Source of the DNA: Arion vulgaris
Lineage: Eukaryota; Mollusca; Gastropoda; Stylommatophora; Arionidae
Length of the DNA: 64,000 bases
Assembly (NCBI GenBank): GCA_020796225.1
Contig: CM036755.1
Location: 15,377,317-15,441,316 of the forward strand
Direction of reading: 5' to 3'
Below are positions 19,870 through 30,989 of this stretch, in pieces. A program made the translations under genes and the position numbers. How positions within the stretch are numbered: position 1 is the first letter of the stretch; each line of letters begins with the position of its first letter. The notes under the pieces were generated by a model, which saw only the letters and a program-made list of their open reading frames with translations, searched no databases and had not been told where the DNA came from.

Positions 19870-22440
19870 AAAGTACTATAGTTTCACAAAATACGGAAAC
19901 AGTGACGATATACAGCAACGTTTCGACCCAAAGGCCTTTATCAAGCAAACGATACAACAAGAATGACGGATTTCGAGGAACACTACAAATGGACGATTAC
20001 ATATGGAAACATTCAAACCTATCTAATGAAAACCTGGGAATAAAAACGAATAACGAAATGAGGTAAACACAAAACCAGAAGTGGAAAAGTAGAGAAACAA
20101 TAAACAATTAAGTAAATATATTTAACTTATATATATGAAGCAAATACACATATAGATTACAAGGCATGAGATGAGAAAGTACTAAGAAGCATAGGAATGT
20201 AATGCGTTGAGTCCAAGAGGTCGCAAGGTGCCATACAACGAAATAAAACGGTTCTCCAGGGCAAATCGACTGCAATCATCAGAGGAACATGATCGGATGG
20301 CTGTGACCTGGACATCACAAGCTCCTGAATGGCCAGTATCATTGAAATGAGTGGCTACAGGGGTGACAGAGCATTGGCGTATATCGCGCAAGTGTTGGGC
20401 GAATCGGTCACTGAGCCTCATGCCGGTTTCCCCAATGTAGGCCTTGTTGCACAGTTTTCAGGTGATGGCATAGATGATATTACGGGACTCACACGTGAAA
20501 CTGTCTTTAATGACATACGTGGTTTTTGGAAAAGAAACAGTGCGAGTCTGTATTACATATGCACACGTATAGTAGCGTCGACGGCCACACTGGATGGTAC
20601 CAAAGTGACTCTGGATATTAGGCTTGAGGCGACTGTGCACCAACATATCCTTAAGACTTCTGTCCCATCTGTACGCCACCAAAGGATAGTGTTGGAAGAC
20701 TGAACGTGTCTCAGGATCAGACTGAAGAATAGGGAGATGATGGAATAAGACCTTTTTCACCAGGGAACTATGAGGGTGGAAAGTTAAGATAATTTTAACC
20801 TTGTCAGAATTGGAAGTTCTATGTTGGTTGGAAAGGGCCTCCTGGCGAGCAATGAGCTGAACACGATGCATGGCAGATGTAAGCACATTCTCCAGGTATA
20901 GGCGCTTGCGAAAGAAATCAAACATCTCGTGAGCTCTATCGAGAAAATCATCGTCCTCGCTACAGAGGCGACGAAGGCGTAAGAGTTGAGAGAAAGGTAA
21001 AGAGTCACGACAAGCCTGGGGATGGGAAGAGGTATACAGAAGAAAACTATGTGCATCAGTAGGCTTATAGTATACTGATGTAGTGATGGTGGCTAGGCTG
21101 ATGGTGATGGCGATGTCAAGAAAGTTGACACAAGAGGTAGAGATGTGAGAGGTTAACCGAATAGCCGGATTGAAGAAATTAATGAAATTAATGAAGCGTG
21201 ACAGATCGGCTTCAGGCATATCGGTAATTCCAATACAATCATCAATGTATCTATGATACACAGACGGAAGAGGGCCATCATAGGTGTTCCATACTAAGTG
21301 TTCAAGATGACCCATGAATAGACAAGCATAACTATGTCCCATTTTAGTACCCATGGCGACCCCACTGATTTGCTCAAAGAACTGGTCATTGAACTGAAAA
21401 GAGTTGAGAGTGAGATCTAGTTCTGCAAGACGAAGGAGAGCCGAGGTGGAGACAAGTGGATTAGTTCTCCTGTCGAGAAAAAAACTGGAGAGCTTGAAGT
21501 CCGTCGGAATGAGGTATAGAGGTGTATAGTGAACAGACATCAAGGAGGAAGAGACGGTAAGTTCTGCCAGGCAACAACTCAATGGAAGAAAAAACAGACA
21601 AAGTGTGGTTCGTATCTTTCAAGAATGAAGGTAGTGTGGTGACTATATGATTGAAGATACTGTCAAGGAATTCGGAGATATGTTCCGTAGGACAGGAGCA
21701 AGCAGAAACAATAGGCCTACCAGTATTGTTGAGTTTATGAATTTTGAGGAGCATATAGAGTACGGGTTTGCCCAAACAGCTATCGATGACACACAGTGAT
21801 GATGCGCCGGTAGGAAGGTCTTTAGAGGCAATTAAGTTCTTAATTACTTTACGGACTTTACTATTGTTAGATAGTGTGACATCAGAAGAACTAGTTTTGT
21901 AAAACTGGGTGTCAAGTAGTTGGTTGTGGCCTTCCTGAAGGTATAAGTCTTTGCTCCATACAACTATGGCACCACCTTTATCAGCGGGTTTGATAACAAT
22001 GTCATCACATCGACGGAGGTGACATGTTAGAACGCCCTAGGCGTTTAGGGTGGAGCAGTCCAATATCATGTGAAGTATTCTTGATGTAGAGATCAAGTGC
22101 GTTAGAGGCACCAGGTTTGGGTGTCCAATCGTGTTTGCGAGTTGAATACTTAGAGAACATACTGGTGTCGTGACATTCTAGAGAGTCCTCCTAGTTCTGA
22201 AAATGGAATTTCAGTCGCAAGGCACGGTGAAAACGGTTCACATCTAGAAGAGTAGAGTAGTGGTCAATTGTGGGTCGGAGAGGAACAAACTTGAGACCCT
22301 TACTTAAACACATCTCTCGCTGTCCGATAAGGGAAGGTCTGGAGGGATGCAAACCACCTGTGTGGGAGGAGAAAATAGTAGTAGACAATTGGGAGGAGTG
22401 GTAGAAGGTACAGGGCTCCAAGTTTTACTGCAGTCTACCC
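19870..22440 (-). mobile_element. Penelope-like element, largest copy
   Basis: The minus strand gives nearly the whole PLE protein in a few frames. The N-terminal region has SKGLKFVPLRPTIDHYSTLL. RT motifs follow: FLLDVCSLYTSIP (motif A, about 21550), GVAMGTKMGHSYACLFMGHL (motif B, about 21325-21355) and YHRYIDDCIGI (motif C, about 21240). Next come LLRLRRLCSEDDDFL, the linker and the GIY-YIG core CNKAYIGETGMRLSDRF (about 20400-20450), ending LHSYAS, stop (20182). In the linker the second cysteine of the CKLC-like pair is replaced by TGA at about 20458. Frameshifts occur near 21550 and 22030. It lies in intron 3, antisense to the gene. Confidence 0.92.
19905..19958 (-). ncRNA. hammerhead-like motif in PLE 3' region
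   Basis: The minus strand reads TTGATAA, stem II GGCC/GGTC, GAAA, ACG-TTGC-TGT and A, as in the other PLE copies. Confidence 0.35.
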
Positions 22441-22621
22441 CTTTTTTAAATGAAACACCATTTTTTGTTACATTATGTCGAATGAGATCAATAGTCTACA
22501 TGACAACTTTTGATACATTATATCGAAGGAGATCACTAGTGATACAGAATAACAAAGGAAAACAAAATGCTGTGCCAATCAATTATCCTCCAGTATAATT
22601 CAGTGCAGTTTTAACATAAAT

Positions 22622-23180
22622 TTCATCCATGAATCACCACAGCTTGATTAGCACATAAACTAAACAGTATTACACAAATATATTTATCTACTACTGAATT
22701 TTGCTCCTTTCCTTTTTGTGAAGAAGCAGCTTGCCGAACATTGCATTTAACATTCCTGATTTTTATATCATTGTTGAGGAAAATGTTGGAACCGCAGACA
22801 ATAAAATATTTCTTTTTGAGCTCCGCAGACACATACAGTACTGTCTAATGAGAATTTCATGTAATTGGTAATTACAATTTGTATGACAATCTCCTTATGG
22901 TTTGTCGTGGCTAAGAACTAATCTTCATATCCAGATGATATGAGGACAGATCAGGTTCAATTTAATATGTCATAAATGCAAAACACTGAGTGTTGTTGCT
23001 ATACCATTTTCTGTTATCTGGAGTTCTGACCAGATGCAACTGCTCAGCGAGGAATTGGAGTGTTTTCTCTGGCACAAAACTAGTACTTGTTGCTGTGGAT
23101 GATAAACTAATTGCTTCAACCAGATTATCATGTGCCATTGTCATGTAATAGTCAATAGTTGGTGCTCTTCTAGGCACTAG
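22622..23180 (-). mobile_element. DNA-transposon remnant, copy 2
   Basis: 22625-22945 repeats 19440-19745 in the same direction. Beyond that the minus strand reads TSFVPEKTLQFLAEQLHLVR and TPDNRKWYSNNT, which is absent from copy 1. It may be the N-terminal side of the same transposase joined to its C-terminal side by deletion. No catalytic motif is seen. Confidence 0.35.
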
Positions 23181-24062
23181 CTAGGCATCGTTATTTTGTT
23201 ATGTTTACAACACTGACAACAGACTGAACAGTTATGTTTACTGACGAAGGTACTTGTTAAATTAATTTATATTATACATATATAATTACAATCGATATTT
23301 TGTTGTTAAGGAAGATAGTTATTAAATTATAACTATTTAATTATAATTATACAATAATTAACAGACTAACTAATCCAATAGTAATAATACAGGAGAATAA
23401 TAATCCTTTTGAAAATTGTCGAACACTTTGCCTCATGTATCCGCTTCAGGTCGCCGTCATTAAAAGGGGAGCGAATTGGCCACTATAGAGAAGGCCGTGT
23501 TAGAACGTACATTGTCGTACACATATGTATATTGATGGAACGGGCGATGCGCTTCCGGATCGCCAGCATGGCGGTTTTGAAAATTCCTAATGGATAGACT
23601 GTGCACGATTTCTTGTGTTTTACGGTGTGATTGACGCGGTTTCTGGCCACTATAAGCGGATAAAATGTGATATTTAGTGTCCGTATTTGTGTGTGTATGG
23701 TCAGAGCAAGCACATGATCGTACATTGTGACCATTGAGCGTGCCGGCACCGTATCGGAGAATAGCGTGACCTGTTACCGATAGGTAGCGCACCGCGTGGT
23801 GATGGACTAAGAGCGAGTCCAACCTGCTGCCTTGTAGGTCAATAAAATAAAGCTAAAGGTGGCAGCCTGACAGAAACGCCGCAGAAGACGGGTGCACGTT
23901 GTGCAGCGCAAATCGTTTCAAAATGACATCGCCGAGTATGCGAAAAAGTGTAGTGTCCACTGGAGTCTCGACAGACGGCAGGAGTTTTCGATTCTGGCCT
24001 CCGAGCCAGGGAGCAGTTAGAAGGGACAAGCACTAGAGAAGTAGAGCATAGAACATGCAACA
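23181..24062. other. no gene seen; possible 5' region of I-like LINE
   Basis: 23400-24060 is less AT-rich than its surroundings and leads directly into the endonuclease frame at 24065. It may be the 5' UTR or a decayed first ORF of that LINE. No CCHC finger is visible. Confidence 0.35.
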
Positions 24063-25395
24063 GTATGCAGTGGAATGCAGAAGGAGTATTAAAGAAAAAA
24101 GTCCGATTAACGAAACATCTACAACAGGAGCAGATAGACATAGCATGTATACAAGAGACACACCTTAATGCTAACAATAGATTTTCTATTAGAGGATATC
24201 AGACCTTCCGACTAGACAGGGAAGGACCCAAAGGTGGAGTCCTGATTCTCGCCCGAAATCAGCTTGCATATCAAGAAATAGCAATATGCTCTAGTAGTAG
24301 ACAGTCGGAAATTGTAGGGACAGACGCAACCACCCCAATTGGGAGCACTTGGATTTATAACATCTACTGTCCCGCAAACAAATACCTAGTGCCGGAGAAC
24401 ATGGACATAAAACCTACCAACTGCATAATTGTTGGAGATTTTAACAGTCACTCCAAGCGGAGGGGTTACCAGGAAAGTAATAACAGAGGTGACGAGGTAT
24501 AGGATTGGGAGATAGACAGCAACCTACACTTAATCAACAATGCTGAGGATAAACCTAGCTACTACTCCAGAACCTCGAAAACCACCTCTACACCAGACCT
24601 GGCCTTTAGTACAGGAGACATCCACCACAAAATTTAAAGAATAGTGGAGTGACCCTGAAGTGACCACAGACAGGTTAAGCTGGTCGTAAATGTGGCATAC
24701 TCCCCCAGCAACTAAAGATTCTACCAAAATGGAACTACAAACGGGCAGACTTTGGGGAAATTTGCACTTCTAACAGATCTATACTGCGAACCCCTAAATA
24801 TACGAAGGAATATGCTGAAAACTGGGGTTGCAGACTTCAACAAAGCCCTCCAAAAAGAAGCCACTGAGTCCATCTGTCGAGGTGCGAGACCAAACTATAG
24901 CCCATTCTGGACGGACGAATTAGAACAACTAGAAGTAGAATTAACAAAAGCAAGAGACAATGCAGAAATAGAAAGAATAGAAGCAAACATTAAGCTAAAA
25001 GCCCCCTCTGCAAGATACAAACGAACACTTAATGAAAATGCTAGAAACAGTTGGATAGAAAAAACAGAAAGCCTGAACCTAGACAGAGACGGAAATAAAT
25101 TGTGGAAACTAGCCAGGGCATTAAATCAAGAAAATAAATACAATCACCATCAAACATAATGATGAACAGCTAAGCGGAAACAAGCTGCCAATATCCTTAG
25201 TGAGCACTTTTCTCAAGTAAATCATATAGATGTTCCTGACGAAAGAGAGATAACCATAAAAGAAGAACTAATGGCCCATGACCTCATCCAAGGGCCCCCT
25301 GAGGAACATATGGCAACTAAATTCACAATGCATGAATTGGAAAAAACATTCTGAAGAAAAGAAAATCACCAGGTAGGGATGGAATAACCAATGAA
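24063..25395 (+). mobile_element. I-like LINE, endonuclease half only
   Basis: The frame at 24065-24502 reads MQWNAEGVLKKK, DIACIQETHLN (APE catalytic E), GGVLILAR and CIIVGDFNSHS (APE catalytic D/N pair). The end of the endonuclease and the linker before RT follow in other frames (24752-25159, PNYSPFWTDELEQLE). It stops at the KRKSPGRDGI motif that opens RT, so RT and RNase H are missing. Protein similarity to 38067-38430 is clear, but DNA has diverged, so it is a different subfamily from I-alpha. Confidence 0.85.
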
Positions 25396-26021
25396 ATGAA
25401 AGGTGGTTACCCGTCTGGTAGCCATCGACGTTTCTACTTAGACTTTTGGATTTACTCATCCAACAACATGTTACCTACACGTGATTTACATACCCAAGCA
25501 AAACAATTTGATTTATCGTTAGTCAACTCTACGGAAATCCAGCCTGATCGAGACAATCGTTAATGTCGGCTCCAAATCCTATCTAAAAAAGACTCTTGGC
25601 GGTTGCGAAATAAGGGCAGCTTCCTGCCACTTGTAGAGGTGTGGACAACCCTCATTAGCGCGGGCAGAAACTACACAAGTTCAAACAGTTCAACATCGAG
25701 ACTATAGTGTTACTTCTTCTGCTAAAAGCGTTGATCCCTGGATGCGAAAAACTCCATCTGAAATGATTGCCTTACTTTAATGGTTTGAAAAGCGAAAGTC
25801 TAAGCCCACCCATAGCCAGTCGAGTCATTCCAGAGGGGCCCACCGTCCTTGAAGAATTAGGAGAATGAGCTAGCCTTGACACCCCACCCCAATCAAAATC
25901 GTATAATTGCAACAGTTTAAGTTGATCCTTACTGGAGTAGCAGACGATTGATGTGATTTCCTGAAAACATTCTTGTAGATTATCTACACATAGGTATACA
26001 AACAAATAGGGATACATACTC
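25396..26021. other. no gene seen
   Basis: Intron 3 sequence with no recognisable domain. The long minus-strand open frame entering from the adjacent microsatellite is compositional. Confidence 0.4.
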
Positions 26022-26074
26022 CTCATACATACATACATACATACATACATACATACATACATACATACATACAT

Positions 26075-26129
<55 letters not shown>

Positions 26130-26283
26130 TACATACATACATACATACATACATACATACATACATACATACATACATACATACATACATACATACATAC
26201 ATACATACATACATACATACCTACATACATACATACATACATACATAAATACATACCTACATACATACATACATACATACATT
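26022..26283. repeat. (TACA)n with central (CA)n microsatellite
   Basis: About 17 TACA units, a CA run of about 17 units (26091-26125), then some 39 ATAC units with a few changes (CCTAC, TAAAT). All open frames over it translate as repeated YVCM-type strings and are not genes. Confidence 0.97.
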
Positions 26284-27405
26284 AGTCCTATGCAAACAGT
26301 GAGACTGGAAAGATTTCAAAATGAGGCTATGCGCATCATTCTCGAATGCACCAAAGATACACCAGGAGTGTCAATGAGATTCCTTCTGGACCTTCCCACT
26401 ATTGCTAACAGAATTGAAACTTGGAGGGTTCGAGCATATCTTAAAAATCAACGCAAAAAAAGGAACATCCTCTCCACGAAGAATTCATTAAAGAGAAAGG
26501 GACTCAAGAGAGGCAGATCACGGTTGAGTCAGGCGGAAGTTAGGAAAATATGTGATCCTTCCGGAATTTAAACAGGAAAGAAATGGATTGATGTGCCACC
26601 TCAATTTCAGACTGCTTTCCCCGTTATTACATCTATTAAGAAAAACTCCGAACAAAATAATCTATCACTGATTAACGTGGGGGTGGAGGCCCTCTTGAAT
26701 GGCATCAGCAATGGAACAGATGTGGTTATTTACACCGATGGTTCAGTCATTCACCAACAACGCTGTGCATGGGCTTTTCCAGCACGCTCAGGAGGAAAAA
26801 TAATAAGAGAGGCCAGAGGGGCCTACGCAACAACCACAAGTAGCTTGACAATGGAGGTTCGGGCGGTTACGGAGGCGGTGAAATGGTTGGCATCTCACAA
26901 CTACTCTCGTGTTTTCATACTCAGTGACTCCATGAGCATGATTCGTAAAGTCGAATCAGGAATGGTGAGACGCAACTGGGTGGAGGTACTGGTACAGACA
27001 ATGATCAGAGAAATCACCTTCATTTTTGTCCCTGGGCCTTCAGAAGTTAGGGGTAATGAATGAGCTGATAAATTGGCTGTCTTGGCTACAATATCAGAAG
27101 GAGCTGCCATGGATCTAAATGACATTCTTCACGCATTGAGAGAGTCTTTCCGAACAGAGGAGTTTCAGGACTGTGAATCCCACTCGCTGACCAGATTGAT
27201 AGAGATGTGTGTCAATATTGGTGCAGCCCGGAAAGAACGACATACTAAATATGCAAAGAGGTTGATTAATCAACATCGAACTGGCGCGTTGGGCCGCTGG
27301 ACGCTGCTGGATTTGCTGAATCGGAGATCGGAGCATCTATGGACATGTACGAAGTGCTATGATGATAGTCCTCATTTAACTGATAACTGAACTGATAACT
27401 GATAC
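26284..27405 (+). mobile_element. I-beta LINE, connection and RNase H to 3' end
   Basis: Starts exactly where the microsatellite ends, with QTVRLERFQNEAMRII. RNase H follows at 26725-27085: YTDGS (first D), MEVRAVTEAVKWL (E), ILSDSMSMI (second D), and VPGPSEVRGNE, stop, ADKLA. In the last motif the usual catalytic H (PGH) is P and one codon (probably CGA) is TGA. The post-RNase H segment reads LINQHRTGALGRWTLLDLL and EHLWTCTKC. The 3' end is a double CTGATAACTGA repeat. It lies in intron 3, same strand as the gene. Confidence 0.9.
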
Positions 27406-27451
27406 ATGCATACATGCACAATTCATAGGGAAATAATGCATATATATATAT

Positions 27452-27776
27452 ATACCACCCGTGTGTTGCCGGGGCTCGCAAGGGGAGCAAAGAATAGTAA
27501 TACTGCGACCTACAAGGCATGGCATAAGAGGCGACGGGGGTAGGAGCCTAGGGACGCTACCCTAGTAAATAAAAAGCGTTGCAGAAATCGGATAGTTCAT
27601 ATAGTTCATATGTATGGTTCCAACTTCACTGCAACGGGTCACCCAGAAATCGTATATGCTGCTCTACTAGTAGGTGCATAATTGACACAACGTACAATCG
27701 GTCTTAGGCTCGAATCACATGTAAATCACAAAGAGTGGTTAATAAATGGGCGATACGGAGTGTTCAAAGAAGAAGA
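27452..27776 (+). mobile_element. SINE-B copy 1
   Basis: Starts CCCGTGTGTTGCCGGGGC, then GGGAGCAAAGAATAGTAA, the hairpin-like GGCATAAGAGGCGAC, CCCTAGTAAATAAAAAG, a block with CACAACGTACAATCG, and the tail TTCAAAGAAGAAG. Copies at 32565-32826 and 52950-53214 have the same order; this one holds an extra segment of about 60 bases after AAATCGG. No clear A/B boxes are seen. Confidence 0.85.
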
Positions 27777-27818
27777 CACATACAGCGCGCATACAGATAT
27801 AAATTCCATTCAATATTT

Positions 27819-28222
27819 CTTCATGTCGTGACTTTAGTGTTACTTATGTTTTCATTGTATTTCATCATGTCGTGACTTTAGTGTTACTTATGTTTTCATT
27901 GTATTTCATCATGTCGTGACTTTAGTGTTACTTATGTTTTCATTGTATTTCATCATGTCGTGACTTTAGTGTTACTTATGTTTTCATTGTATTTCATCAT
28001 GTCGTGACTTTAGTGTTACTTATGTTTTCATTGTATTTCATCATGTCGTGACTTTAGTGTTACTTATGTTTTCATTGTATTTCATCATGTCGTGACTTTA
28101 GTGTTACTTATGTTTTCATTGTATTTCATCATGTCGTGACTTTAGTGTTACTTATGTTTTCATTGTATTTCATCATGTCGTGACTTTAGTGTTACTTATG
28201 TTTTCATTGTATTTCATCATAG
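27819..28222. repeat. 44-bp minisatellite, about 9 copies
   Basis: The unit starts CATCATGTCGTGACTTTAGT and ends CATTGTATTT. Copies are identical by eye, which suggests recent expansion or gene-conversion-like homogenisation. Confidence 0.97.
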
Positions 28223-28302
28223 CAATCATAACTAAAGCAGTTTCTCTCTGAAAAAACAATTATAAGTAATATTGATTAGTGTCTTTCATTCTTGTTTTTA
28301 AA

Positions 28303-29199
28303 TTAATGAGCATGTAACTTGCTATATACTTTGATCACTTTTGTTGATAAGCATGTAACTTGCTATATACTTTGATCACTTTTGTTGATAAGCATGTAAC
28401 TTGCTATATACTTTGATCACTTTTGTTGATGAACATGTAACTTGCTATATACTTTGATCACTTTTGTTGATGAACATGTAACTTGCTATATACTTTGTTC
28501 ACTTTTGTTGATGAACATGTAACTTGCTATATACTTTGATCACTTTTGTTGATGAACATGTAACTTGCTATATACTTTGATCACTTTTGTTGATGAACAT
28601 GTAACTTGCTATATACTTTGATCACTTTTGTTGATGAACATGTAACTTGCTATATACTTTGATCACTTTTGTTGATGAACATGTAACTTGCTATATACTT
28701 TGATCACTTTTGTTGATGAACATGTAACTTGCTATATACTTTGATCACTTTTGTTGATGAACATGTAACTTGCTATATACTTTGATCACTTTTGTTGATG
28801 AACATGTAACTTGCTATATACTTTGATCACTTTTGTTGATGAACATGTAACTTGCTATATACTTTGATCACTTTTGTTGATGAACATGTAACTTGCTATA
28901 TACTTTGTTCACTTTTGTTGATGAACATGTAACTTGCTATATACTTTGATCACTTTTGTTGATGAACATGTAACTTGCTATATACTTTGATCACTTTTGT
29001 TGATGAACATGTAACTTGCTATATACTTTGATCACTTTTGTTGATGAACATGTAACTTGCTATATACTTTGATCACTTTTGTTGATGAACATGTAACTTG
29101 CTATATACTTTGATCACTTTTGTTGATGAACATGTAACTTGCTATATACTTTGATCACTTTTGTTGATAAGCATGTAACTTGCTATATACTTTGATCAC
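28303..29199. repeat. 41-bp minisatellite, about 22 copies
   Basis: The unit GAACATGTAACTTGCTATAT is followed by a 21-base half containing GATCACTTTTGTTGAT. Edge units read AAGCATG instead of GAACATG, and two internal units have TTTGTTCAC for TTTGATCAC. The array stops 50 bases before the last exon of the MARVEL gene. Confidence 0.97.
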
Positions 29200-29249
29200 T
29201 TAATCAATAACACTAATACGAATATGTTTCTTTTTCCCAAACTTACTAG

Positions 29250-29399
29250 GCATTTGGTTTCTTGGCAATGTTTTGTATTGTTGGAAATGCCTTCTTGCAA
29301 CTACGTTTATTGCGAATACAAAGGGCACACCCCCAGAGAGTACAAAGTGCAGACAGAAGTGCAGAACGGGATGCAGAACAGGGTGCAGAAAAGTACTGA
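29250..29399 (+). CDS. MARVEL-domain protein, last coding exon
   Basis: Codes for residues 149-197 and the TGA stop (29397-29399). The acceptor is TTTTTCCCAAACTTACTAG (ends 29249). It reads AFGFLAMFCIVGNAFLQLRL, the fourth membrane helix with the small-residue start and G-N-A-F-L pattern common in CMTM and plasmolipin proteins. A charged cytoplasmic tail rich in R, Q, A and E follows. The tail repeats Q/D-x-A-E/D units (QSADRSAERDAEQGAEKY). Exon lengths 150, 195, 99 and 150 are all multiples of three, so any internal exon could be skipped without frame loss. The protein family is clear; the exact subfamily is not. Confidence 0.85.
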   Translation, partial: AFGFLAMFCIVGNAFLQLRLLRIQRAHPQRVQSADRSAERDAEQGAEKY

Positions 29400-29734
29400 G
29401 TTTGAGAAGAGGTGTAGGACTTATTTAGAATAATTATTTATAAACATTCTTTGCTAATGATGACACATATCTGCAGGACCGTACGGTATATTTTCTCAAT
29501 ATGATGCAAGACTTCGAAATGCCGCCCCTTAAATGTTTTTTCTATACAATAACCTATAATTGTGATTTTGATTTGGTTGTTTATGCCGCCCCCCTTACGG
29601 TATCGCCTGATGCGGCCGTCTCTCTGTATCATAGCACGGCACGGCCCTGTAATGTTTATGTCATTTTATTGTAAATAGTGGTAGTCAGTTTTACAAATGT
29701 AATCATGTTGGTACTAAGTAATATTATTTGGGGT
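29400..29734. other. 3' UTR and downstream flank
   Basis: Sequence after the stop with no strong AATAAA close by; the nearest AT-rich candidates are weak. No other feature is seen before SINE-C. Confidence 0.4.
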
Positions 29735-29974
29735 TTTTTTGTGGTTAACTGGTTAAGCCGTTGTCTTGCGTTCCGACGGTAGTAGGTTCGAATCCGGAAC
29801 TCGCCGTTCTATTCACAAGTACATTTTTTTCTGAGTCTCTAGGATTGTTGTCAGCGTTACAGAGTTCGTGCTTTGTGCAATACTTTCGGCAGGTGGCATG
29901 TCATTTCTGCTGAGAGGGACCGAGCCATATGGGTAACACCCGGTGAAATGAAGTCAATCCTTCAGCGTTAGACT
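29735..29974 (+). mobile_element. SINE-C copy 1 (tRNA-derived)
   Basis: The head reads TTAACTGGTTAAGCCG (A-box region) and GGTTCGAATCC (perfect B box), followed by the family body (CTAGGATTGTTG, TTCGTGCTTTGTGCAATAC, GGGACCGAGCCATATGGG) and the end GAAGTCAATCCTTCAGC. Copies at 41922-42175 and 55540-55785 share it. The lack of a folded tRNA acceptor stem and the long body rule out a tRNA gene. Confidence 0.9.
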
Positions 29975-30178
29975 GTTTAGACCAGTGGTTCTCAAACTGT
30001 GGATCGCGACCCCTTTGGGGTCGAACGACCATTTCACAGGGATCGCCTAAGACCATCGGAAAACATGTATGTATCATAATTAGAAATAAATATTGTGACA
30101 TAATTTGGGGTCCCCCAACATGAAGAACTGTATTAAAGGGTCGCGGCATTAGGAAGATTGAGAACCACTGATTTAGAC
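29975..30178. mobile_element. SPIN-like hAT MITE with 8-bp target-site duplication
   Basis: The element is 29983-30170 (188 bp), flanked by GTTTAGAC and ATTTAGAC (8 bp, one mismatch; hAT-type duplication). It starts CAGTGGTTCTCAAACTGTGG, passes TCGCGACCCCTTTGGGGTCG and CGCCTAAGACCATCGGAAAA, and ends GGTCGCGGCATTAGGAAGAT then TGAGAACCACTG. Ends and order match the SPIN (Space Invaders) hAT MITEs as I remember them, with a shorter and different centre. No coding capacity. It sits at the end of SINE-C. Confidence 0.85.
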
Positions 30179-30319
30179 TTATTATTTCTAATTAATAATT
30201 TAACAATACTTCACGAATGTAGATTGTAATGAAACGAATATATATTTATATCATGTCATACAACTGAACTAGCTGTCATACTTATTTATCTTAATATTAT
30301 ATTGAATAATAGCTTCATC

Positions 30320-30760
30320 TGACCTACGGTTGTGAAAGTTGGAAATCAACAAAGAAAATTGATACGTAACTGGACAGCTTTGAGAATAAATGTCTCGAAA
30401 ATTATTAAAAGTAAAATGGAGTGATTTCGTTTCCAACAACGCAGTGAGAAATAGAACACAGCAACAACCCGTATCAAATAATATAAGGAAACGAAGGTGG
30501 AAATATCAAGGTCATGTTCTTAGATCAGAGGAAAAGAGACTAAATCGACAAGTCCTTATGTGGTCACCAGTTGGGAAAAGAAAACATGGAAGACCAAAGA
30601 CCACTCTTCGAAGAACAATCCAACAAGAAAGTAAATTATTGGGATGTAAAATCATACGAGATCTCCAACTGCTAGCAACGAACCGCATTACATGATCTAA
30701 AACCTCTGCTCAATGTGCCTCCTTTGGCACGAAAGGAACAAACTAACTAAACTAACATAT
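30320..30760 (+). mobile_element. R-gamma LINE C-terminal fragment
   Basis: Reads SRKLLKVKWSDFVSNNAVRN, RRWKYQGHVLRSEEKRLNRQ, KRKHGRPKTTLRRTI and ends AAGGAACAAACTAACTAAAC. It matches 42830-43160 plus 44895-44992, i.e. the other copy without its hAT insertion. Confidence 0.85.
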
Positions 30761-30879
30761 TCTTGTATAATTGTAGTTTACAGATGAAACACTATCATTA
30801 TAACTTATTCTTGCAATATTGTATATCAGTTTTGTATTGTCAAGTTCTGTGTAAAATTGATTTACATTTTGGTAACATG
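30761..30879. other. no feature seen
   Basis: AT-rich spacer. Confidence 0.4.
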
Positions 30880-30989
30880 TAGATGTCATCTATGTACGGG
30901 ATGAACAGTTTTGTTTCCACCTTCCATCGCATTTACTTCCCATTTCTTTTCTGGTTCCCAATTGAGGCTGGGTCGATCTGAGAGCCGTT

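Noticed and set aside
25772..26282. Long minus-strand open frame of 168 codons
   Set aside because: It is a translation of the TACA/CA microsatellite; repeated M-Y-V-C codons with no other evidence of coding.
28303..29199. Possible CRISPR-like array of 41-bp repeats
   Set aside because: Units are contiguous with no variable spacers and the DNA is eukaryotic; it is a minisatellite.
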